Origin: an uncultured Eubacteriales bacterium
GTDB taxonomy: Bacteria > Bacillota > Clostridia > Oscillospirales > Acutalibacteraceae
Length of the DNA stretch: 43,774 nucleotides
Reading direction: 5' to 3'
NCBI GenBank assembly: GCA_900315605.1
Contig: OMZU01000008.1
Coordinates: 1 to 43,774, forward strand
Each line of letters starts with the position of its first letter. Within the stretch, counting starts at the first letter, position 1. This document shows, piece after piece, positions 35,478-43,743 of the stretch. The position numbers and the translations under genes are program-made. A model generated the notes under the pieces. That model made no database searches. It worked only from the letters and a program-made list of their open reading frames with translations, and had not been told where the DNA came from.

Positions 35478-36302
35478 ATGAAGAAGAAAATATATTCTAC
35501 TATAGTAACATTAATGATTCTTTCAGGGTTGTCCCTGCTGCTTTACCCTACAGCAAGCGATTATCTGAACAACATCAGCAGGGCAAAGGATATTTCAACC
35601 TATGCCGAATCCGTTGCTCACACCGACAAGGACAAGTATCAGAGAATGTGGGACGAGGCTGTTGATTACAACAGCAGGCTTGCACAAATGCCGACCCACT
35701 GGCGGTTGGGCGAAAAGGAAAAAGCTGAGTATTCACAGATCCTCAACGTTTCCGGAACGGGAATCATGTCTTACGTTGAGATCCCCAAGCTCAACTGTTC
35801 GCTTCCGGTTTATCACAGCACAAATACCGACGTTTTGCAGATCGCAATAGGTCACCTTGAGGGTTCGTCGCTTCCGGTTGGCGGCAGGAGCACTCACTGT
35901 GTGCTTTCGGGTCACAGAGGCTTGCCGTCGGCAAAGCTTTTTACAAGTCTTGACAAGCTTGTTGAAGGAGACACCTTTTCGATCCGAACGCTTGATGAGA
36001 CCCTTAGCTACGAGGTTGACAAAATCAGCATTGTGCTTCCCGAAGAAACGGAGCTTTTGCAGATCGTACCCGGCAAGGATCTGTGTACGCTGATGACATG
36101 TACGCCCTACGGCGTAAACTCTCACAGACTTTTGGTCAGAGGACACCGTATCGAGGACACCAAGGCAATTGAGATGAGGGTAACGGCGGACGCTTTGCAA
36201 ATCGACCCGATGATGGTTGCTCCGATTTTGGCTATGCCGGTCGTGATCATACTTTTTATTGTTGTTATTACACACAAGAAAAACAAAAAAACAGATTTTT
36301 AA
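35478..36302 (+). CDS. Class C (pilin-polymerising) sortase
   Basis: The 274-residue protein has an N-terminal membrane helix and a second C-terminal one (about 240-265), the class C topology. The catalytic residues are His146 (VLSGHRG), Cys208 (TLMTC) and Arg217 (NSHRLLVRGHR). No DPW lid motif was located. It joins pilin subunits by cleaving LPXTG-type signals. AAGGAGAG is its ribosome site. It lies between backbone and minor pilin genes. Confidence 0.93.
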   Translation: MKKKIYSTIVTLMILSGLSLLLYPTASDYLNNISRAKDISTYAESVAHTDKDKYQRMWDEAVDYNSRLAQMPTHWRLGEKEKAEYSQILNVSGTGIMSYVEIPKLNCSLPVYHSTNTDVLQIAIGHLEGSSLPVGGRSTHCVLSGHRGLPSAKLFTSLDKLVEGDTFSIRTLDETLSYEVDKISIVLPEETELLQIVPGKDLCTLMTCTPYGVNSHRLLVRGHRIEDTKAIEMRVTADALQIDPMMVAPILAMPVVIILFIVVITHKKNKKTDF

Positions 36303-36336
36303 AAATGTTTTTCATCAGTTTGCTTTATACTAATGC

Positions 36337-36366
36337 TTGACAAAAAGCTTTGTTTAATGTTAGTAT
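36337..36366 (+). promoter_or_regulatory. Candidate internal promoter before the minor pilin
   Basis: TTGACA (36337-36342), an 18-base spacer and TAGTAT (36361-36366). The leader after it has a GTTTAAAC palindrome and an ACCGC/GCGGT hairpin near 36405-36423. Confidence 0.4.
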
Positions 36367-36463
36367 TAGGGTGAAATGAAGAAATAAAGTTTAAACAAGG
36401 TGTGTACCGCGAAAATTGCGGTGTTGCCTTAACGGTTTCTACCATTACAAGGGGGGGAATGAA

Positions 36464-37510
36464 ATGAAAGGAATAAAAGGTATAAAAACTCTCAGCGCGT
36501 TGCTTGCTGTTGTTTTTTCAATGGCTTTATGTTCAACTTCAACAGCTCTCGGCGCGTCAGAACAGCCGTGTACGGTAATGATTGATTTTGAGCTTGAGGA
36601 CGTTCAGTTCGATCTCTACAGGATCGGAAACATTGCTGACAACGGAAAAGCAAGCTTGGTTGATGAGCTCAGCGATTATAATGTTGATTTGTACGACAAA
36701 AACGCTGCCTACACACTTTCATTGTATTTGCGCCGCGACGCGGTTGCGCCTGAAAAAACTACGTTTACCGACGGAAAAGGCGACGCCTATTTTGACGAGC
36801 TTGAAAAGGGCGTGTATTTGATCCTCGGCAATGATGTGATCTCCGGCAACGAAAAATACAGCTTCCTGCCGGTCATGCTTTCTCTTCCGATGAAAGAAGG
36901 CAACGAATATCTCTACGACGTAAACGTTAATTCAAAATTCGAGAAAAATCCCGTTGATGATACACCCGTTGATTTGAGCGTTATCAAAATATGGAAAAAC
37001 GGCTCTGACAGCACCAATCCAAGCATAACGGTTCAGCTTCTCAGAGATTACGAGGTTTTTGACACTGTGACCCTGAGCAAGGAAAACAGCTGGAAATATA
37101 CTTGGAATGATCTTGACAGCAAATATAACTGGAGCGTGACCGAGGTCAAGCCCAACGTTGACTGCATTGTTGATATCGGCAGGGACAAAAACCTGTTTAC
37201 GATCACAAACACGATCATTGTTCCCGACGCATCAACCGTTCCTCAGACCACAAATCCGGAGGAGCAGGTCACAACATCGCCGTCAGCAACTACTCCATCG
37301 ACAATTCCCGATGAAACTATTGTAAAGCCGACAGTTCCGAGAACTACCGTTCCCAAGTCAGGCTCTACACCTTCAACCAAAGGCGGCGTGTCCGGCGGTA
37401 CGATCCCGCAGACCGGTCAGCTGAACTGGCCTGTACCGGTTTTGATCGCAGTAGGTATCATATTAATAGCGATCGGTATTGTTTTGGCAAGGAAGAAAAC
37501 CAATGAGTAA
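36464..37510 (+). CDS. Minor pilin with IPQTG sorting signal
   Basis: The 348-residue protein has a signal peptide to about 31, a domain of about 130 residues, and a Cna_B-like domain near 171-250 (LSVIKIWKNGSDSTNPSITVQLL). A Thr/Pro linker (about 255-310) leads to IPQTG at 314-318, a hydrophobic helix and RKKTNE. The long Thr/Pro linker and the variant signal suit a basal or anchoring subunit. AAGGGGGGG precedes ATG 36464; an upstream in-frame start at 36416 has no ribosome site. It overlaps the start of the second sortase by 8 bases. Confidence 0.85.
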   Translation: MKGIKGIKTLSALLAVVFSMALCSTSTALGASEQPCTVMIDFELEDVQFDLYRIGNIADNGKASLVDELSDYNVDLYDKNAAYTLSLYLRRDAVAPEKTTFTDGKGDAYFDELEKGVYLILGNDVISGNEKYSFLPVMLSLPMKEGNEYLYDVNVNSKFEKNPVDDTPVDLSVIKIWKNGSDSTNPSITVQLLRDYEVFDTVTLSKENSWKYTWNDLDSKYNWSVTEVKPNVDCIVDIGRDKNLFTITNTIIVPDASTVPQTTNPEEQVTTSPSATTPSTIPDETIVKPTVPRTTVPKSGSTPSTKGGVSGGTIPQTGQLNWPVPVLIAVGIILIAIGIVLARKKTNE

Positions 37511-38108
37511 AAAGGGCGTTGTTTTTATCATAATCGGCGTGCTCTGTCTTGCTTCGGCAGCCGCGCTGCTTATGTTTAACAAGGTCGAAAGCGACAATGC
37601 TTATTCGGAATCGGTTCGAATCGCAGGCATTATGACTGAGCAAATGAAAAGTGCGGAGAACGAGGATGTTGAATTTCCTACGAACAATCCGGACAGGGAA
37701 ATGCCCGAGATCTATGTTGAGGGCATGGGCTACACAGGTATTCTCGAAATTCCCGACCTTGATCTCATGTTGTCTGTAGCTTCGGAGTTTGATTACGGAA
37801 CTCTGCAAATTTCTCCCTGCATTTACAGCGGCTCAATGTATACCCGTGATCTTGTGATTGCTGCGCATAATTACGACATGCATTTCGGCAGGATCAGCTC
37901 CCTGAACTTTGATTCAAAGGTGATTTTCACCGATACGGAGAACCACAGATATGTCACTCAGGTTGTGGATATAGAAACTCTCCGCCCCGATCAGGTCGAG
38001 GAGTTGACCACAAAAACCAAGAAAAACGACTGGGATTTGACTTTGTTCACCTGTAACTATTCCGGCAGCGAACGAGTGACCCTGAGATGCAAGTTGGTCA
38101 AGCAGTGA
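37503..38108 (+). CDS. Second sortase, class D-like
   Basis: The 201-residue sortase has one N-terminal membrane helix. Its catalytic residues are His122 (VIAAHNYDMHFG), Cys184 (LTLFTC) and Arg191. It lacks the C-terminal helix of the class C enzyme. It probably anchors the finished pilus to the cell wall, perhaps with the IPQTG protein as its substrate; this is an inference. The start ATG overlaps the minor pilin stop. The terminator at 38171 follows. Confidence 0.88.
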   Translation: MSKKGVVFIIIGVLCLASAAALLMFNKVESDNAYSESVRIAGIMTEQMKSAENEDVEFPTNNPDREMPEIYVEGMGYTGILEIPDLDLMLSVASEFDYGTLQISPCIYSGSMYTRDLVIAAHNYDMHFGRISSLNFDSKVIFTDTENHRYVTQVVDIETLRPDQVEELTTKTKKNDWDLTLFTCNYSGSERVTLRCKLVKQ

Positions 38109-38170
38109 TTCTATAATTACGCACCCGAATTTGTGCATGTAGGTGCAATAAATAAGTATTATTATCATTT

Positions 38171-38205
38171 GGCGGTACAGCTTTTGGCTGTGCCGCCGGT
38201 TTTTT
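38171..38205 (+). terminator. Terminator of the pilus operon
   Basis: GGCGGTACAGC (38171-38181) pairs with GCTGTGCCGCC (38187-38197), followed by GGTTTTTT. Confidence 0.9.
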
Positions 38206-38235
38206 AGGGGATAGTTCAGTAAAATAACGATTTGG

Positions 38236-38264
38236 TTGCCAATACGACGTATTCGTGTTAGAAT
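38236..38264 (+). promoter_or_regulatory. Promoter of the RhuM operon with spacer palindrome
   Basis: TTGCCA (38236-38241), a 17-base spacer and TAGAAT (38259-38264). The spacer holds AATAC-GAC-GTATT (38241-38253), a candidate operator. Confidence 0.75.
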
Positions 38265-38292
38265 GATATCATTGATTACGGAGGGTAATGAT

Positions 38293-39300
38293 ATGAACAA
38301 CGGATTTGATTTTTTGATATACAAGGCGGCTGACGAGGAAGTATCGGTCAACGCTGTAATAAAGGACGATACCATTTGGCTTACGCAAAAGTCAATGGCA
38401 GAGTTATTTGAGGTTGACAGAAGCGTAATAAATAAACATTTGAAAAACATTTATGAAAGCGGAGAATTAGCTGAAAACTCAACTTATGCAAAAATTGCAC
38501 AAGTTCAACACGAGGGCAGCCGTCAGGTAAAGCGTAATATTGATTTTTACAATCTTGACGCGATCATCTCGGTCGGTTACCGTGTTAATTCCAAGCGTGC
38601 TACGCATTTCAGACAGTGGGCGACAGGCGTATTAAAAGAATATATGATCAAGGGCTTTGCGCTTGATGATGACAGACTCAAGCAAGGCAACGCCGCCTTT
38701 GGCAAGGATTACTTCCGAGAGCTGCTCGAAAGAGTACGCTCCATCCGTGCGAGCGAGCGCAGGATTTGGCAGCAAATCACCGATATCTTTGCAGAGTGCA
38801 GTATTGACTACGACAAAACCTCCGATGTCACAAAACGCTTTTATGCCACCGTGCAAAACAAATTCCATTATGCGATTACAAATCAAACAGCCGCAGAAAT
38901 CATTTATGACAGTGCTGATAAAAGCAAGGAGCATATGGGCTTGACGACTTGGAAGAACGCTCCCGACGGACGGATCCTGAAATCAGATGTTGCCGTTGCC
39001 AAGAATTATCTTGAAGAAAAGCAGATACGTCAGTTAGAGCGTGCCGTCACAGGCTATTTTGACTACATAGAGGATTTGATTGAACGTGAAAACACCTTCA
39101 CAATGGAAGAATTTGAGAGCAGCGTCAATGAGTTTTTGGCTTTCCGCCGTTATGATATACTCCCCAACAACGGCAAGGTTTCTCATAAAAGAGCATTAGA
39201 AAAGGCGTATCGGGAATATGACGAGTTTAATAAAACGCAGAAGATTATTTCCGATTTTGACAGAGAAATAAAGAGGTTGGAAACAAAAACAGAAGGGTGA
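38293..39300 (+). CDS. RhuM-family protein
   Basis: The 335-residue protein belongs to the RhuM (virulence RhuM, PF13310-like) family, with an N-terminal Bro/KilA-like region IWLTQKSMAELFEVDRSVINKHLKN (helix-turn-helix) and the conserved GYRVNSKRATHFRQWAT core. RhuM proteins commonly occur in mobile or defence islands. The molecular function is not established. GAGGG precedes ATG 38293; an earlier in-frame start at 38236 lies in the promoter and is rejected. It heads a tightly packed operon, with 3 bases to the next gene. Confidence 0.85.
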   Translation: MNNGFDFLIYKAADEEVSVNAVIKDDTIWLTQKSMAELFEVDRSVINKHLKNIYESGELAENSTYAKIAQVQHEGSRQVKRNIDFYNLDAIISVGYRVNSKRATHFRQWATGVLKEYMIKGFALDDDRLKQGNAAFGKDYFRELLERVRSIRASERRIWQQITDIFAECSIDYDKTSDVTKRFYATVQNKFHYAITNQTAAEIIYDSADKSKEHMGLTTWKNAPDGRILKSDVAVAKNYLEEKQIRQLERAVTGYFDYIEDLIERENTFTMEEFESSVNEFLAFRRYDILPNNGKVSHKRALEKAYREYDEFNKTQKIISDFDREIKRLETKTEG

Positions 39301-39303
39301 AAA

Positions 39304-39741
39304 ATGACTGTAAGAGAAATCAAAGATAGCGAATTAAACGCTTTGCTTGAATTATACACCCACCTGCACGAGCATGGTGTGCCTGAAAACAGTGAGCATT
39401 TACTTAATACGTGGGCGGCGATTTGCAGCGACGAGAATCATCATATTATCGTCTGCGAGTTTGACGGCAAGCTTGTTTCCTCTTGTGTATGTGTTATCAT
39501 TCCGAATTTGACAAGAAATAGCCGACCATACGCATTTATCGAAAATGTTGTAACGCACGCCGATTTCAGAGAAAAAGGTTACGCAACCGCCTGTCTGAAT
39601 TATGCAAAAGAATTAGCGGTCAAGGCTGATTGCTATAAGATGATGCTGCTCACAGGCTCAAAAAGCGAAAGCACACTGAATTTTTATAAACAGGCAGGCT
39701 ACAATTGCGCGGATAAAACAGCGTTTATACAATGGCTATGA
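39304..39741 (+). CDS. GNAT acetyltransferase 1
   Basis: The 145-residue GNAT enzyme transfers an acyl group from acyl-CoA to an amine. The CoA-binding loop is DFREKGYATACL near 91-102 and the terminal NFYKQAGYNC is typical. The substrate is unknown. It starts 3 bases after RhuM. Confidence 0.85.
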   Translation: MTVREIKDSELNALLELYTHLHEHGVPENSEHLLNTWAAICSDENHHIIVCEFDGKLVSSCVCVIIPNLTRNSRPYAFIENVVTHADFREKGYATACLNYAKELAVKADCYKMMLLTGSKSESTLNFYKQAGYNCADKTAFIQWL

Positions 39742-39749
39742 GGGATGAA

Positions 39750-40220
39750 ATGGATATAAAGCTTATTGCAGCTAATCTTGATGATTTAGATACGATCCTG
39801 CAAATGCAAAAAGAAGCGTTTTCCGAGTTGTACGCTAAGTATCAGGATACGGAAACAAGTCCTGCAACGGAAAAGTATAAGGATATCTTGTTCCGCTTCA
39901 ACCAACCCGAAACGACATACTATTTCATAACAGCCAATGATGAAAAGGTTGGCGTGATTCGTGTGGCAGATCATAAGGACGGTGTTACCCGAAAAAGAAT
40001 ATCACCAATTTTTATTATGCCCGAATACAGAAATCAAGGCTATGCTCAGCAGGCGATCGCAGAAGCGGAGAGGATTCACGGAGAGCAACATTGGAAACTC
40101 GACACGATCTTGCAGGAAAAAGGCAACTGCTATTTGTACGAAAAGTTCGGCTATCACCAAACAGGCAAAACCGAGCAAATCAATGACAAAATGACGATCG
40201 TATTTTATGAAAAGGATTGA
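39750..40220 (+). CDS. GNAT acetyltransferase 2
   Basis: The 156-residue GNAT enzyme has the CoA loop EYRNQGYAQQAI near 98-109 and ends with YEKFGYHQTGKTEQI. The open frame starts at 39732, but AGGGA before ATG 39750 favours the shorter form. It lies 8 bases after acetyltransferase 1. The substrate is unknown. Confidence 0.85.
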   Translation: MDIKLIAANLDDLDTILQMQKEAFSELYAKYQDTETSPATEKYKDILFRFNQPETTYYFITANDEKVGVIRVADHKDGVTRKRISPIFIMPEYRNQGYAQQAIAEAERIHGEQHWKLDTILQEKGNCYLYEKFGYHQTGKTEQINDKMTIVFYEKD

Positions 40221-40230
40221 GGATTAATTT

Positions 40231-40743
40231 ATGCTTAAACTAAGACAATATAAAAGCTGCGACGCGCAAGCGATCGCAAAATGGGTACAAGATAAAGATG
40301 TGTTTACGATTTGGGGCGGAGAACGCTTTGGCGACTATCCCATCACAGCGGAAATCATTGATAAAAAGTATCGTGAAGCTAACGGCGACTGCGCAGAGCC
40401 GGACAATTTTTATCCGTGGACGGCTTTTGATGATAACGGAATCGTCGGTCACTTTATTATGAGGTATATCAACGGAGATAATAAGGTGATCCGGTTCGGT
40501 TGGGTAATCGTTGACAGCTCTGCAAGAGGTAAAGGTTACGGAACCGAAATGCTTCGTTTAGGGCTAAAATACGCCTTTGAAATCTTCGGTGCGGAGAAGG
40601 TAACAATAGGTGTTTTTGAAAACAACACGCCTGCATACAAATGTTATAAAAAGGTTGGCTTTGCAGATGTGGACGTGGTAAAAGACGAGCCTTGGGATAT
40701 TATAGAAATGGAAATCATTAAAACGAGGTCAGAAAATGAGTAA
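40231..40743 (+). CDS. GNAT acetyltransferase 3, RimJ/RimL-like
   Basis: The 170-residue GNAT enzyme is of the RimJ/RimL type, with SSARGKGYGTEMLRLGLKYAF as the CoA-binding region (about 93-113) and NNTPAYKCYKKVGF. It may acetylate a protein N-terminus or a small-molecule amine. It overlaps the methyltransferase start by 8 bases. Confidence 0.85.
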   Translation: MLKLRQYKSCDAQAIAKWVQDKDVFTIWGGERFGDYPITAEIIDKKYREANGDCAEPDNFYPWTAFDDNGIVGHFIMRYINGDNKVIRFGWVIVDSSARGKGYGTEMLRLGLKYAFEIFGAEKVTIGVFENNTPAYKCYKKVGFADVDVVKDEPWDIIEMEIIKTRSENE

Positions 40744-41575
40744 TAACACATTCTTAGAAAACTTTTATAATGAATACGACGAGGACGGACGACTTGCAAG
40801 CAATCGTCTTGGCAGAGTAGAATATCTTACTACACGCAGATATTTAGATCCGCTGTTAACCGCAGACTGCAAGGTTGCGGAAATCGGCGCAGGCACAGGC
40901 AGATACAGCGTCACACTCTCCAAAGAAGGCTATGATGTCACCGCAGTGGAATTGGTGCAACATAATCTTGATATTCTCAAAAGCAAGCTTGACGGCAGCG
41001 AGAACATCAAAACTTATCTCGGCAACGCGCTTGATCTGAATATGCTGGAGGATAACACCTACGATATTACCCTCCTGCTCGGTCCGATGTATCATTTGTA
41101 TTCCGAAGAGGACAAGATAACCGCCCTCAATGAAGCAGTCAGAATCACAAAGCAGGGCGGTCATATCTTGGTTGCTTATTGTATGAATGAAGCGACAGTA
41201 ATTCAATATGTTTTCGGCTGCAACCAGCTTAAATCGGTAATGGATTTGAATATGATAACCGACGACTGGAAATGTATCAGCGAGCCGAAAGACCTGTTTG
41301 AAATGGTGCGCGTGGAGGATATAGAACGATTGAACGCTACGATACCCGTAGAACGAATCAAGCTCGTTGCAACAGACGGCGCAAGCAGATATATTAGAGA
41401 ATATCTCGAAGAATTTGATGATAAAACCTTTGAGAAGTGGTTATCCTATCATTTTGCCACCTGCGAAAGGCAGGATTTGCGGCTATTCGGATATTACCGC
41501 ATTGCTAAGTGCTGTTTATGCCAAGACAGGGCTCATTACCTATCACGGAGCGCATTTCAGCACCTTTGGCTTTGA
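40736..41575 (+). CDS. Class I methyltransferase with aberrant C-terminus
   Basis: The open frame is 279 residues. Residues 1 to about 247 form an AdoMet-dependent methyltransferase: motif I VAEIGAGTGRYS (near 47-58), an acidic residue after the second strand, and GGHILVAYC. The region to FATCERQDL is the normal end zone of this family. From about base 41474 it reads out-of-frame peptidase sequence, so the last 30 or so residues are probably not native. It may keep activity if its fold ends before the junction. Confidence 0.75.
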   Translation: MSNNTFLENFYNEYDEDGRLASNRLGRVEYLTTRRYLDPLLTADCKVAEIGAGTGRYSVTLSKEGYDVTAVELVQHNLDILKSKLDGSENIKTYLGNALDLNMLEDNTYDITLLLGPMYHLYSEEDKITALNEAVRITKQGGHILVAYCMNEATVIQYVFGCNQLKSVMDLNMITDDWKCISEPKDLFEMVRVEDIERLNATIPVERIKLVATDGASRYIREYLEEFDDKTFEKWLSYHFATCERQDLRLFGYYRIAKCCLCQDRAHYLSRSAFQHLWL

Positions 41576-42092
41576 AACAGAGCCGGAATATACGCAAAAA
41601 GCATTCTTTGATTGCGTGATGAAGCAGGAAAAGCTTTTAATTAAACCCTCGCAAGCAGCCAAGCAATATACAGTCATTCAGCAAGGCGTTTGCGAAGGGA
41701 CGATAATCGGCGGCAATCTCTGTACACTGAATCTATTGCAAGGCACACGGTTTATGCCTCAGGCGGACGAGATCGTTCTGTTCGTTGAAGATGATAACAT
41801 TATGGGCGATTACTTCATCTATGAATTCGACCGCAATTTTCAGTCTTTGTTGCAGGCTTACGGCACAGATAAAATAAAAGGCGTGGTGTTCGGCAGATTT
41901 GACGATAGCTGTAAGATGAGCTCTGATGTTGCGAAAAGGATCATTGCAGATAAACTGCCAAAGGATATCCCTGTGATATTCGGCGTAGATTTCGGACACG
42001 TTTTCCCGATGATCACTTTTCCAATCGGCGGCAGGGCAAGAATGGAAGCAACCGACGATCCGTTGATAGAAATATATCAAAATCAAAAATAA
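41475..42092 (+). pseudogene. C-terminal fragment of S66 (LD-carboxypeptidase/MccF-like) peptidase
   Basis: The frame ICGYSDITALLSAVYAKTGL onward aligns with the second half of S66 serine peptidases: VCEGTIIGGNLCTL, a glutamate-containing region, and the C-terminal GVDFGHVFPMITFPIGGRA with its conserved histidine. The N-terminal half, which should contain the nucleophilic serine, is absent. It is joined out of frame to the methyltransferase gene, so neither a start nor a full enzyme exists. Parents cleave cytoplasmic murein tetrapeptides or aminoacyl-nucleotide toxins. Confidence 0.8.
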
Positions 42093-42099
42093 TATAACA

Positions 42100-42152
42100 G
42101 CAAAAAGCACTGACCGTGCAACCCTTTTTGGGAAACCCGGTCAGTGTTTTTT
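42100..42152 (+). terminator. Terminator of the RhuM-S66 operon (family 1 of 2)
   Basis: CACTGACCG (42108-42116) pairs with CGGTCAGTG (42138-42146), followed by TTTTTT. The inner sequence GCAACCCTTTTT...GGG...ACCC forms a second stem. The terminator at 43701-43743 is closely related. Confidence 0.9.
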
Positions 42153-42255
42153 GCTTAATGTGACAGTCGGGGCAAGAGTGCCCACCGTCACTTTTTTACA
42201 TTAATGCAAAACCTTGTGCCGAACAATTCAAAAGCTCTTATTTTTGCAAATATTA

Positions 42256-43488
42256 TTATAAAATATAAGCAAGATTCTTTTGCATTCTGGTAACGTCCTT
42301 TATGTCAACTATTTCGCTGAAATCAATGTCTGCAAGCTCAAGCTGCTCGTTGCTCAAAGGTCTGATGCTTGCCAAATAGTACTGAATATAGGTGGCGTCG
42401 TTTATATTTACCCTTCCGTCAAGATTAACGTCTCCGGTTTTGTTCTTTTGGCTGTTAAAATGAATGGTTGCAGCGTCAAGGCTTGTGTTGGTTGAGAAGT
42501 TGGTGTAATAGTCAAGAGCGGCAGGAATTTGATTCCATTGGTTTTGACTTCCCGAATAATAAACGTCGGTAAGATCAAAACAATGGTTAAACGCATAATA
42601 GCCAATGCTTGTTACGATTGCCGGGATATTTATGCTTTTGAGGTTTCTGCACGCATAAAACGCGTTGTTATCGATCGCGGTAACAGTGTCGGGAATATAT
42701 GTGTTGCAGCAGCCGAACAACAGACGGTTGCTGTTCTTATAGATCACGGCGTTGCAATTGTCGCGGCTGTCATATACGGGATTTGCAGCGTCTACCCAAA
42801 TGTTTATCAAGCTGCGGCATCCGCTGAAAGCCATGTTGTTGATTTCTGTCAGGGTTTTTGGAACAATAATGCTTGTTATGCTGTTGCAGTTTTCAAAAGC
42901 CCCGTAGCATACTGTTTCTACTTTATCTGGCAAGACCTTGCCCTTTATCGAGTAACAATTCAAAAATGCATATTCTCTGATTGTTTTAACGTTGTTTGGT
43001 ATTTTGATTTTTGAAAGATTGATACAGTCGGAAAAAGCGGACTCTCCGATCATCTCAAGACTTTGCGGAAGGTTTACTTCTTTTAATCCGGTGCAGCCTT
43101 TAAAAGTATCATATTCTATGGCTTTTACGCCCTCCGGAACAGTCACGCTGGTAAGACCGGTCTTTGACCTGAAAGCTCCTATTCCTATGCTTTCAATGTC
43201 GCCGGGAATAACTGTTGAATTACAGCCGAAGCAAAGCTTGTTTGAAGCGGTTTCGATGATCGCATTGCAATTATTTCGGCTGTCAAATTTTGGATTTCTG
43301 CTGTCAACCGTTATCCGCGAAAGATAAAAGCAATCGATAAATGAATCTTGATAAATCTGAGTAACGCTTTTGGGGATATGAAGGCTTGGCATTCTGTTGC
43401 AGTTGCTGAAGGCACAGTGAAAAATGCCGGTGCTGCCTTCTTGGATCACAACCTTTTGAACCTCGGATCTGTTCCAGGGCGAATTATA
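42256..43488 (-). pseudogene. 5'-truncated BspA-type LRR protein with dockerin
   Basis: The open frame encodes BspA-type leucine-rich repeats (LRR_5; repeated motifs such as IPxxVTxIGxxAFxxC), then a complete dockerin type I near 339-397 of the 397-residue form, GDVNLDGRVNINDATYIQ and ADIDFSEIVDIKDVTRMQ. A dockerin normally binds a scaffoldin cohesin, so the protein would belong to a cellulosome-like complex. A GTG at 43449 is the first start in the computed frame, but homologous sequence (NSPWNRSEVQKVV) continues upstream to 43488. There is no signal peptide. The break coincides with an inverted-repeat element. Confidence 0.78.
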
Positions 43489-43643
43489 CTATTCTCTGAA
43501 AAAACACTTTAAAACAGATGTTAGCGGAAAATTTTGCAGAACAAGGCGGAGGACGCAGGAATCCTGACGGATTCCGAGAACGACAACGCAGTTATGCGGA
43601 ATTTAACGCAACAGATGTTAAAGGATTTTATCAGAGAATAGTA
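43487..43643. mobile_element. 157-bp MITE-like element at the broken 5' end of the LRR gene
   Basis: TACTATTCTCTGA and TCAGAGAATAGTA are perfect 13-bp terminal inverted repeats (the identity can be extended by one base to 14). TTA occurs on both sides as a possible target duplication. The interior has an 18-base palindrome (GGAATCC-TGAC-GGATTCC, 43558-43575) and two direct ACAGATGTTA words (43514, 43611). It carries no credible gene. Confidence 0.72.
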
Positions 43644-43700
43644 TTAAACTCGTCTATGTGCATAAAATATGCGCAAAGGGGCTGTCGCACTAAGCCCTAA

Positions 43701-43743
43701 CAAAAAGAAAAAGACCGGGTAGCCCGAAAAGGGTTGCCCGGTC
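43701..43743 (-). terminator. Terminator of a minus-strand gene beyond the window (family 2 of 2)
   Basis: GACCGGGTAGCCC (43713-43725) and GGGTTGCCCGGTC (43731-43743) form a long stem. On the minus strand it ends in TTTTTCTTTTTG. The gene it serves lies to the right of the window. Bases 43450-43774 contain otherwise no supported gene. Confidence 0.8.

Noticed and set aside
38171-38205. Pilus-operon end hairpin considered as a riboswitch-like attenuator of RhuM
   Set aside because: The stem plus T-run is a plain terminator and RhuM has its own promoter downstream.
41367-41480. Upstream open frame of the S66 fragment (TTG start) as a true N-terminus
   Set aside because: This stretch is the other frame of the methyltransferase and has no peptidase similarity.
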